From Segatella salivae DSM 15606 (GTDB taxonomy: Bacteria > Bacteroidota > Bacteroidia > Bacteroidales > Bacteroidaceae): 10,067 bases of DNA. Below, one piece after another: positions 5,516 to 10,067 of this stretch. Made by a program: the position numbers and the translations under genes. Within the stretch, counting starts at the first letter, position 1, and each line of letters starts with the position of its first letter. Below the pieces are notes generated by a model, which was not told the DNA's origin, searched no databases, and saw nothing but the letters and a program-made list of their open reading frames with translations. Where the stretch lies: assembly GCF_000185845.1 (NCBI RefSeq), contig NZ_GL629647.1:1019019-1029085 (forward strand), given 5' to 3'.

Positions 5516-5529
5516 GCGATTAGAGAGTT
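5499..5529 (-). terminator. Intrinsic terminator of the small HTH operon
   Basis: AACTCTCTAA (5499-5508) and TTAGAGAGTT (5520-5529) form a perfect 10-base stem with an 11-base loop. On the minus strand TTTCTTTACTTTT follows. It lies 31 bases after the HTH gene stop. Confidence 0.85.
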
Positions 5530-5560
5530 ATTTCTATAAATATATGTTTTGCAACATATA

Positions 5561-5749
5561 TCAAGCATCTATGAATAAATCAGGAACATCGCAGCCAATA
5601 GCCTGCGCAATCTCGCGAAGAAAGCTCAACCGCATATCTTGTGCCATGCGCCAGGATAGCGTGCGCTCTTTTAATCCCAATTTTTCGGCTATCATCGGAA
5701 TAGTAACTCCATGCCGATGTGCCACTTTCACTATTGCAAGTTTCTTCAT
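5561..5749 (-). CDS. Small helix-turn-helix regulator, XRE/Cro-like
   Basis: This 62-residue protein consists almost only of an HTH domain. Helix 1 is around LAIVKVAHRHG, helix 2 is TIPMIAEKLGL, the recognition helix is ERTLSWRMAQ, and the C-terminal helices are FLREIAQAIGCDVPDLFIDA. The order and the buried hydrophobic residues match Cro/C1-type DNA-binding domains. It is too short to carry a separate dimerisation or cleavage domain, so it resembles a Cro-like or accessory repressor. Its ATG overlaps the TGA of the preceding gene (ATGA), so the two are translationally coupled, and a strong terminator follows. It may bind one of the palindromes seen here (2499-2553 or 7405-7435), but the sequence does not say which. 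Confidence 0.85.
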   Translation of the reverse strand: MKKLAIVKVAHRHGVTIPMIAEKLGLKERTLSWRMAQDMRLSFLREIAQAIGCDVPDLFIDA

Positions 5750-5922
5750 CGTTTTACTCTTTTAGTTAAAAACTCTGCTGCTTTTCGTAAAGAGGCTGCA
5801 AGTTTGTCAGCATCAAATTCGTCTTTATTTAGAACCATGCGCCAGCGTGGTTTTTTTGTGCGCACAAGGAATATATATTGCTTATCCTCACTATACTCAA
5901 TAAAATAAGTGCTTTTACACAT
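5746..5922 (-). CDS. 58-residue basic protein of unknown function
   Basis: ATG 5922 opens MCKSTYFIEYSEDKQYIFLV, followed by a basic RTKKPRWRMVLNK segment and a helical tail (DKLAASLRKAAEFLTKRVKR) that ends at TGA 5748-5746. The start lies inside the last codons of the upstream gene (8-base overlap), and the stop overlaps the HTH start by four bases. This tight nesting strongly supports a real gene although it is short. The first half looks like two beta strands and the second half a lysine- and arginine-rich helix, so nucleic-acid or partner binding to the HTH protein is possible. No family is recognised. Confidence 0.7.
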   Translation of the reverse strand: MCKSTYFIEYSEDKQYIFLVRTKKPRWRMVLNKDEFDADKLAASLRKAAEFLTKRVKR

Positions 5923-6145
5923 AAAAATCTATTTCTTGAACAATAGACGGATGAATGCCGTCATCTTCATACAACATAAGAGAGGTGTGTTCTCCTGTTC
6001 CCTTATTACAGAACTCGGTTAATCTACACTCATCGGTGTAGAACTCGTAGGCTCTTTCTAAGTTTTCAAACTCTTTACTTTTAGAACCGTCATGCAAGAG
6101 TGGACATGTGCCGTTTTGCATTTTTAGATAAGAAATTATATACAT
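5915..6145 (-). CDS. 76-residue protein of unknown function, first gene of the HTH operon
   Basis: The start is ATG 6145 (MYIISYLKMQNGTCPLLHDG). The body continues with SKSKEFENLERAYEFYTDEC and ends QEIDFYV. It is mildly acidic, with three scattered cysteines that form no metal site, and probably a small alpha/beta fold with strands at both ends and a central helix. It is the first of three overlapping genes ending with the HTH regulator. I saw no convincing TAnnTTTG promoter in 6146-6240, so its promoter is unassigned. It resembles small unknown proteins of Bacteroidales phages in style only. Confidence 0.65.
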   Translation of the reverse strand: MYIISYLKMQNGTCPLLHDGSKSKEFENLERAYEFYTDECRLTEFCNKGTGEHTSLMLYEDDGIHPSIVQEIDFYV

Positions 6146-6244
6146 AACACAATATATTTAGTTGTTAAACGTTATTCTTCACGTAATTTTGAATCTCGCG
6201 ACAGTGGTTGCGATGAAGGTTTAAATTTTATTTAGTATTTTCAT

Positions 6245-6268
6245 GCGCCAGGCTGTGAAGTCTGGCGC
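6245..6268 (-). terminator. Terminator-like hairpin after the acidic-protein gene
   Basis: GCGCCAGGC (6245-6253) and GTCTGGCGC (6260-6268) pair over nine positions (one G-T) with a 6-base loop, six bases beyond the stop at 6275. On the minus strand it is followed by an A/T-rich rather than pure U tail. Bases 6146-6240 hold no gene. Confidence 0.65.
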
Positions 6269-6274
6269 TTGTAT

Positions 6275-7009
6275 TTATTTGAAATAGAATTTATACATTA
6301 CATCATCTACCATTTTCTTGTAGACAAAATTCATACCGCAGAGGAACATTGTTAATTCTTCTTTGTCCTCACAATCAGAGTCCTGCACCGCCTCATTGAT
6401 TAAATCAAAGTTCTCGCAGCTTGTACAATCGAAGTCGCCGCCGTCCGAACTATCGAAGCCTTGATACTCTTCACCTTTATAAGTAAAGCTGTTATCACCG
6501 TCTTCAACAACGTCTGTATCGTTTAGCTCCTTTATTTCTACTTCTATCTTGTTGTTCTCGATATATTCAGCGATAGCCTCTTTTACTATTTCTTTATATT
6601 CCTCTTCATCGATATAGTTCATATCAATTACATCAGATTTATATTTGCTAAAATCATCGTAGTTATACAGATTTTGAACAAGCTCGCGGAATTCCTCTAT
6701 ATCTTTACCGCCGAATAAATCTTCAAATTGAAATTTAATACGTGCACGCTGCTCCTCCTCTTCGTCTTCGAGCATTTTGTACCAAATATCGTTAGCCTTG
6801 TTGAGCAAATCATCCCACTCTTCTCTATCTTCTTCAGATAAAACAGAGTCCCACTTCTGCTCGTAATCCTCATTATCGAAGAGTTCGTAAAAGAAGTTTG
6901 GGTCGTTCTCAGCCTCGTTTTCAAGGTACTCTTTGAAAGAAACCTCTTTCATGTTGTTGTTGAAATAATAGTTTTCTTTAATTGCTGAAAGTGTATTTAA
7001 ATTAATCAT
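6275..7009 (-). CDS. Highly acidic 244-residue protein, unknown function
   Basis: It starts at ATG 7009, with a second possible ATG at 6952 (MKEVSFKEYLENEAEND). I count about 70 Asp and Glu against about 24 Lys and Arg, a net charge near -46. The acid is spread along the whole chain, with dense stretches such as EDEEEEQ and DEEEYKE. The N-terminal two thirds look helical. The C-terminal third has alternating strands and four cysteines (DCTSC, SDC, FLCG), with the first pair as CxxC. There are no enzyme motifs. Strong, even acidity in a phage protein is typical of DNA-mimic anti-restriction or nuclease inhibitors, but it also occurs in virion and scaffold proteins, so the DNA-mimic idea is only a hypothesis. 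It follows a small gene by 43 bases, probably on one transcript. Confidence 0.75.
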   Translation of the reverse strand: MINLNTLSAIKENYYFNNNMKEVSFKEYLENEAENDPNFFYELFDNEDYEQKWDSVLSEEDREEWDDLLNKANDIWYKMLEDEEEEQRARIKFQFEDLFGGKDIEEFRELVQNLYNYDDFSKYKSDVIDMNYIDEEEYKEIVKEAIAEYIENNKIEVEIKELNDTDVVEDGDNSFTYKGEEYQGFDSSDGGDFDCTSCENFDLINEAVQDSDCEDKEELTMFLCGMNFVYKKMVDDVMYKFYFK

Positions 7010-7052
7010 TTTTTTTGCCCGTCATGCCGATAGCGCAGCGTTAAGGTTTAAT

Positions 7053-7322
7053 TTATAATTCTACAACTGAATTTCCATTCTCTACTTCCACGAAGTCTAC
7101 ATAATCATCAAATATTATTACGCGATATGTGTTATTTCTCAACTCCTCAATATGGGGGAAACAAGCTTTATATTCTATATAGTAGTTAGCACCATTTTGG
7201 CAAATAAAGTGGCAAAAGGGTTTGTTTAAGAATTCACAACCTGTTGTGTCAACTTCAAAGCCTACAATTTCGCTGATTGTCTGCGCTTTTGAACTTGCTG
7301 TGTAATCTTTAACAGTCTTCAT
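7053..7322 (-). CDS. 89-residue protein of unknown function
   Basis: The start is ATG 7322 (MKTVKDYTASSKAQTISEIV). The body contains VDTTGCEFLNKPFCHFICQN, then YYIEYKACFP, a helix EELRNN, and strands YRVIIFDDYVDFVEV. It looks like a small alpha/beta or mostly beta domain with four cysteines in no clear zinc spacing. It is the first gene after the strong promoter at 7387-7416, with a leader of about 55 bases, and is followed by the acidic-protein gene on the same strand. It may be a partner of that protein, but this is only by linkage. No family is recognised. Confidence 0.7.
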   Translation of the reverse strand: MKTVKDYTASSKAQTISEIVGFEVDTTGCEFLNKPFCHFICQNGANYYIEYKACFPHIEELRNNTYRVIIFDDYVDFVEVENGNSVVEL

Positions 7323-7386
7323 GATTTTGAACAGTTTTTACGGTGTGTCTCACCTTTTTAATTGTTGTTGTTATTTGTTTACATTG

Positions 7387-7416
7387 CAAAGATAGGAATA
7401 AAAATTAAATCCGCAA
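7387..7416 (-). promoter_or_regulatory. Strong Bacteroidetes-type promoter
   Basis: TTG (7416-7414), 19 bases, then TATCTTTG (7394-7387) on the minus strand, the best consensus match in the window. The start would be near 7380. The -33 element lies within the inverted repeat 7405-7435. Confidence 0.7.
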
Positions 7417-7435
7417 TATATAATTGCGGATTTAA
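7405..7435. promoter_or_regulatory. 13-base inverted repeat over the promoter, operator or hairpin
   Basis: TTAAATCCGCAAT (7405-7417) and ATTGCGGATTTAA (7423-7435) are perfect inverted arms around ATATA. The element covers the -33 region of the promoter. As an RNA on the minus strand it would be a hairpin followed by five Us, so a terminator role is also possible, though no minus-strand gene feeds into it. Confidence 0.6.
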
Positions 7436-7504
7436 CACTATTTTAACACAAATGCGTAATTTTCGACCCTAAAAAGGCTTTGTAAGGAATATTTTAAGCA
7501 ATTT

Positions 7505-7669
7505 ATGCCCCCTTTAGACAAAGAAACGGCAACTATAAATTGCAAGGCAATTTCTAAAGAAATAGGTAAAATGTTAGTCAAAAAGGGCGTTTTTGTTGGC
7601 GAGGCTCCGATTTTCGAGGAAATTGGAGCAACAAAACACGGCTTTTATTCCTATTTTGCACGGCCCTAA
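7505..7669 (+). CDS. Possible 54-residue plus-strand protein
   Basis: ATG 7505 opens MPPLDKETATINCKAISKEI, then GKMLVKKGVFVGEAPIFEEI and GATKHGFYSYFARP, stopping at TAA 7667-7669. The composition is ordinary for a small soluble alpha/beta protein. A 13-base inverted repeat begins two bases after the stop and a bidirectional terminator follows, as expected for a short transcription unit. Against it, I found no good Shine-Dalgarno site and only a weak promoter (TAATTTTC, one base off the -7 consensus). The region 7323-7850 otherwise has no gene. I recognise no family. Confidence 0.4.
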   Translation: MPPLDKETATINCKAISKEIGKMLVKKGVFVGEAPIFEEIGATKHGFYSYFARP

Positions 7670-7670
7670 G

Positions 7671-7710
7671 CAGTTAAAACGTTGAATTACAGCGAGAAAC
7701 GTTTTAACTG
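7671..7710. repeat. 13-base perfect inverted repeat after the 54-codon frame
   Basis: CAGTTAAAACGTT (7671-7683) and AACGTTTTAACTG (7698-7710) flank a 14-base spacer. There is no U-tract directly after it. It could protect an mRNA 3' end or be a protein-binding site. Confidence 0.6.
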
Positions 7711-7714
7711 AAAG

Positions 7715-7738
7715 AAAAAAGCGAAGTTCGCTCTTTTT
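7715..7738. terminator. Short bidirectional terminator
   Basis: A-run 7715-7720, stem AGCGA/TCGCT (7720-7724 and 7728-7732) with a 3-base loop, and T-run 7734-7738. It would end a plus-strand transcript of the 54-codon frame and any minus-strand read-through. Confidence 0.55.
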
Positions 7739-7766
7739 GTACCCCCCACCGCCCTACGCCCGACAT

Positions 7767-7831
7767 GGCAATTGCCTCTTTGAGTTTAGCGGAATATGTA
7801 AAACAAAATTATCATGCAGGCAATTGCCTGC
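7767..7831. repeat. Two GGCAATTGCC palindromes, one extended to 16 bases
   Basis: GGCAATTGCC occurs at 7767-7776 and, extended to the perfect palindrome GCAGGCAATTGCCTGC, at 7816-7831, with centres 52 bases apart. The RadC terminator next to it uses the same GGCAGGCA words. These may be protein-binding sites, and no gene lies here. Confidence 0.45.
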
Positions 7832-7850
7832 GGTCGCAAGTGGACACACG

Positions 7851-7881
7851 AAAAAGGCAGGCAACTCAAAAGCTGCCTGCC
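7851..7881 (-). terminator. Intrinsic terminator of the PRTase-radC unit
   Basis: On the minus strand GGCAGGCA (7881-7874) pairs with TGCCTGCC (7863-7856) around a 10-base loop, followed by five Ts (7855-7851). It lies 20 bases after the radC stop at 7901. Confidence 0.85.
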
Positions 7882-7900
7882 CTCTCTGAAGAAAGATATT

Positions 7901-8587
7901 TTACAATCTTCCACTATCTCGATACGAATAATAACGGCCGTCTGTTACGATAATATGGTCAAGGAAATAAATCCTAACTGCCTCGCATGCCTTTTGTACA
8001 CGCTTCGTAATACTATCATCGGGCAAAGACGGGGTTATGCTTCCACTCGGGTGGTTGTGGGCAAGTGCAACTACAGTTGCATTGCATAACAAAGCCTCTT
8101 TCAGAATAACGCGGACATCGATAGCCGTTTCGGTCAACCCTCCCTCGCTTAGCTTTATAGATTTAATAAGCTTATAATGGTGATTAAGGAACAGCACGTG
8201 CGCCTGCTCTAAGGGTAAATCACGCATTTTAGGCAAAAGATAGTCATACATCGCAACAGAAGAAGAAAAGTCTATCGTGTCCTTTGCCTGCTCTATCTGT
8301 CTGCGCTTTCCTATCTCCAACGCTGCCCTGATACTAAGTGCCTTGCTTCTCCCTATCCCCTCAAACTGCATGAGTTCATAGGTAGACATTCTTGCCAACC
8401 TTGCAAGACTGTGCCCGCAAGCATTCATCAGCTGCCTGCATAAATCAACCGCGTTGAGTTCAGCACTGCCACTTCCTATAATGATAGATAACAATTCTGC
8501 ATTACTAACCACATCACACCCTACATTATCAAATTTGAAACGTGGCTGCTCTTCCTTGACCCAATTGCAAATATTAGAACTATTCAT
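7901..8587 (-). CDS. radC: RadC-family JAMM/HhH protein
   Basis: This 228-residue protein starts at ATG 8587 and has the usual family length. Residues about 25-100 form the N-terminal domain, with a helix-hairpin-helix (FEGIGRSKALSIRAALEIGK) that binds DNA. Residues about 105-228 are the JAMM (JAB1/MPN) metalloprotein fold. E127 lies in LPLEQAHVLFLN, and the zinc motif H177-x-H179-x7-S187-x2-D190 is in AHNHPSGSITPSLPDD, so all metal ligands are present. RadC proteins are common on phages and integrative elements. Their molecular role is unresolved, since the old DNA repair assignment has been questioned, and recombination or anti-defence roles have been suggested. It follows the phosphoribosyltransferase gene by ten bases and a terminator closes the unit. 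Confidence 0.93.
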   Translation of the reverse strand: MNSSNICNWVKEEQPRFKFDNVGCDVVSNAELLSIIIGSGSAELNAVDLCRQLMNACGHSLARLARMSTYELMQFEGIGRSKALSIRAALEIGKRRQIEQAKDTIDFSSSVAMYDYLLPKMRDLPLEQAHVLFLNHHYKLIKSIKLSEGGLTETAIDVRVILKEALLCNATVVALAHNHPSGSITPSLPDDSITKRVQKACEAVRIYFLDHIIVTDGRYYSYRDSGRL

Positions 8588-8597
8588 AACTTCTATA

Positions 8598-9200
8598 TTA
8601 TCTATGATTAAATTGCATGATATGTTTTGTTGTGTTCTCTGCGAAACGCCCCCAATACGTTTTTTTAGATATGCCTTTTACCGACTTAGCAATGAACAAA
8701 GCGCCTTTAACCTCTGCCCCTGCTTCCTGCAAAAGTGCTGCAAAATGCTCGGCCGTTGTGCCTGTCGTTACAAGGTCATCGAATATAATAACCTTGCGCC
8801 CTGCAAAAAACTCTTTATCAAGTTCTATGCGATACGTGCCGTTATCCTGCACAACATGATTTGCGGTGCGATGCAAAGCTTCACGTTTGCCTAAAATTTT
8901 AATGTGCTGCATAGCGTTTACCTGCTGACAACGGCAGGCAACAACATGAGAAAAATAACTAAAGCGGTGACGATATTCAGCATTAGAGGAAGCAGGCACG
9001 CACACAATAGTATATTCATTGCACTTGTGGCCATACCAATTCCACATTAAGCGCACAATTAAATCAGCTGCAAAATTGGCAGCCTCCTTGCGTCCGCTTT
9101 TGAAATTGTAAATAAGGTTACGCACCTTAACAACTTGCTCACTTGTTGCTGCGTATCTTTGAGGAAGATACTCATAAAAATTAATCTTTTTCATATTCAT
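8598..9200 (-). CDS. ComF-like phosphoribosyltransferase-fold protein
   Basis: I choose ATG 9200 (MNMKKINFYEYLPQRYAATS, 200 residues). Another ATG lies at 9194. An upstream extension to a TTG at 9281 would add 27 residues unlike the rest. The PRPP-binding loop is clear at about 137-150: KVIIFDDLVTTGTTAEHF, with the acidic pair DD and the TTGTT turn typical of type I phosphoribosyltransferases. Residues about 67-87 (CVPASSNAEYRHRFSYFSHV) match the ComF-style VP and R segment. These proteins transfer phosphoribosyl groups in purine or pyrimidine salvage, or act in DNA uptake as ComF. The real substrate is unknown. It is co-transcribed with radC ten bases downstream, so a joint role in DNA or nucleotide handling is likely. 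Confidence 0.82.
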   Translation of the reverse strand: MNMKKINFYEYLPQRYAATSEQVVKVRNLIYNFKSGRKEAANFAADLIVRLMWNWYGHKCNEYTIVCVPASSNAEYRHRFSYFSHVVACRCQQVNAMQHIKILGKREALHRTANHVVQDNGTYRIELDKEFFAGRKVIIFDDLVTTGTTAEHFAALLQEAGAEVKGALFIAKSVKGISKKTYWGRFAENTTKHIMQFNHR

Positions 9201-9330
9201 ATTGGTTAAAATTCTGGTAATGTTCAAGAGCCTTACTGGAGATTTCCACGTGAGGAGTGAACTTTTTTTTATTCCGTACAAAGCCCGGTCGCCTTCTTTC
9301 GATTTCCGATGCGAGGTTAAGAGGTGGCAG

Positions 9331-9363
9331 GGTGTCAGAACGCTGGGGTTCTGGCACCTTTTT
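9331..9363 (+). terminator. Orphan plus-strand intrinsic terminator
   Basis: GGTGTCAGAAC (9331-9341) pairs with GTTCTGGCACC (9348-9358), 11 pairs with one U-G wobble and a 6-base loop, then TTTTT (9359-9363). The wobble is only allowed in a plus-strand RNA, and no plus-strand gene precedes it. Confidence 0.7.
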
Positions 9364-9374
9364 GATGTTGGATG

Positions 9375-9406
9375 CCGTTATTTTTCAGCGCAGCGAAAAA
9401 TGACGG
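9375..9406 (+). repeat. 12-base hairpin
   Basis: CCGTTATTTTTC (9375-9386) and GAAAAATGACGG (9395-9406) pair over 12 positions, with one U-G wobble that again fits a plus-strand RNA, around the loop AGCGCAGC. It starts 11 bases after the orphan terminator. Confidence 0.55.
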
Positions 9407-9427
9407 AGGCTCCGACTGCAAAAAGTG

Positions 9428-9467
9428 ACAGGTTCACAGGTTCAGACAACCGACGCCTCTACCTTTG
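9428..9467 (+). promoter_or_regulatory. Tandem repeat and promoter-like box
   Basis: ACAGGTTC is repeated back to back (9428-9435, 9436-9443), and TACCTTTG (9460-9467) matches the Bacteroidetes -7 box. No TTG is at proper spacing, so any promoter would need an activator, possibly at the repeats. A transcript would run antisense into the terminase 3' end. Confidence 0.35.
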
Positions 9468-9504
9468 CATCGAAATCTGAAAGTAGGAGATTGGGATTTG
9501 GAAG

Positions 9505-9548
9505 AAAAAAAAGGTTCGCTACGAACACAAAAACACCGCGTAGCGACC
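9505..9548 (-). terminator. Intrinsic terminator of the terminase gene
   Basis: On the minus strand GG (9548-9547) and TCGCTACG (9546-9539) pair with CGTAGCGA (9523-9516) and CC (9514-9513), with A9515 bulged, followed by eight Ts (9512-9505). It lies 27 bases after the stop. A small CCCC/GGGG hairpin (9555-9566) lies between. Confidence 0.85.
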
Positions 9549-9574
9549 TACTCTCCCCTTTAGGGGCTGGGGGC

Positions 9575-10067
9575 CTAATGTCCGTTGAACGAAGATACGA
9601 CAGCGCCTGACATGTTGATATCGAATGTAGGGAATTTCTCTACACCGATTGCAAAAGTGTCGAAAGCGTCGGAGCCGTCGGTACGATTTTCAAGCTTATC
9701 TTCTTCTGTCTCTGCAAGCTTCTCCCCTCGCTTATCTTTCTTACCCATGTACACGCCTGCCGTTTGGATAGAGAGGAGAAGATCTGGGTTATTATCTCTA
9801 TTGAAGAGTAGCTGATGCTTCGCACGGCCTTGAAACATGCGGTTGATGAGCAGCTGCTTCTCGATATGGTTCCACTGTTTGCCGATACACACGTCATTAA
9901 CGTACCAGCCGTGCGACTTCAAGCCATTACAAATCACAGCGTGAAAGTCATCGTTGCCGACCGCATAGTTATTACTGATAAAGGTTGTATCATAATAAAA
10001 AACGACATGACGATTAGGGAAATATTCGTAATATTTACAGAAATCTTCAACAAGTTGAGGAAGCTGG
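9575..10067 (-). CDS. Phage terminase large subunit, C-terminal nuclease part, N-terminus outside window
   Basis: An open frame enters at the right edge and ends at TAG 9577-9575, giving 164 residues of the C-terminal part. The terminase packs DNA into the capsid, and this region is its RNase H-like nuclease, which cuts concatemers. Visible marks are HVVFYYDTTFISNNYAVGND, with an acidic residue at the end of a hydrophobic strand (YYDTT). Helix IEKQLLINRMF follows, then RDNNPDLLLSIQTAG, and finally ETEEDKLENRTDGSDAFDTF, where the D-AFDT segment supplies the last catalytic acid. The gene has its own terminator at 9505-9548. The next packaging-type gene, the portal-like one, is about 8.5 kb downstream. 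Confidence 0.8.
   Translation of the reverse strand, partial: QLPQLVEDFCKYYEYFPNRHVVFYYDTTFISNNYAVGNDDFHAVICNGLKSHGWYVNDVCIGKQWNHIEKQLLINRMFQGRAKHQLLFNRDNNPDLLLSIQTAGVYMGKKDKRGEKLAETEEDKLENRTDGSDAFDTFAIGVEKFPTFDINMSGAVVSSFNGH

Larger units (their letters stand above)
9201..9504. other. Gene-free structured stretch between terminase and PRTase genes
   Basis: No credible gene is visible in either direction. It contains a plus-strand terminator (9331-9363), a second long hairpin (9375-9406), the palindrome CGGAGGCTCCG (9404-9414), a tandem 8-base repeat and a plus-strand TAnnTTTG box. The order terminator, hairpin, promoter on the plus strand is what normally lies between two plus-strand genes, but the flanking genes are on the minus strand. 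It may be a relic of a mobile or rearranged segment. Confidence 0.5.

Noticed and set aside
6146..6240. Promoter for the three-gene HTH operon
   Set aside because: The nearest candidate (TATATTGT) breaks the conserved TTTG and no spaced TTG accompanies it.
7765..8089. Two plus-strand frames of 62 and 91 codons
   Set aside because: They run through the radC terminator and the radC coding region in antisense, and they have no ribosome site or family pattern.
9202..9480. 92-codon plus-strand frame
   Set aside because: It reads straight through a strong plus-strand terminator and a long hairpin, which a coding region would not normally contain. It is better explained as structured non-coding sequence.

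Overview
The window looks like part of a phage or prophage genome from a Bacteroidales host (Bacteroides/Prevotella-like). The evidence is fourfold. Several intergenic regions carry the Bacteroidetes promoter form (TTG, about 18-20 bases, then TAnnTTTG). Many starts have A-rich leaders instead of strong Shine-Dalgarno sites. One gene encodes a DUF5053-type protein. Packaging genes lie at both edges: the C-terminal part of a large terminase at the right and a portal-like protein at the left. The species and the integration state cannot be read from the sequence.

Layout, right to left, because almost everything is on the minus strand. The terminase 3' end (9575-10067) is closed by its own intrinsic terminator (9505-9548). 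A 300-base structured, gene-free stretch follows, with a plus-strand terminator and promoter-like box that serve no visible gene. Next comes a phosphoribosyltransferase-like gene with radC (9200-7901) and its terminator. The region 7323-7850 has no minus-strand gene. It holds a possible 54-codon plus-strand gene, several inverted repeats and a strong minus-strand promoter. That promoter drives a small unknown gene and a very acidic 244-residue protein (7322-6275). A three-gene overlapping operon ending in a small HTH regulator follows (6145-5561), then a DnaQ-like exonuclease fused to a BRCT domain (5361-4507). A structured leader of about 230 bases precedes a small two-helix membrane protein (4222-3920), followed by two small unknown genes (3837-3360). 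The only clear plus-strand unit is a 49-codon gene plus a DUF5053 gene (2589-3173). It is divergent from a minus-strand operon that starts at 2326: a probable virion-associated protein, an 82-residue protein and the portal-like gene running off the left edge.

The terminase and portal genes, often close together in tailed phages, are here separated by about 8.5 kb of small regulatory, DNA-metabolism and unknown genes, so the block reads as accessory or early-type cargo between packaging genes. The most interesting signals are non-coding. One is three copies of a 14-15 base motif in the leader of the membrane gene (two direct, one inverted), so that the middle copy could pair with either the 5' copy or the copy just before the start codon. 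The other is two terminator-promoter modules with near-identical 11-base loops and tails but unrelated, self-complementary stems. No tRNA, rRNA, CRISPR array, integrase or transposase was seen.
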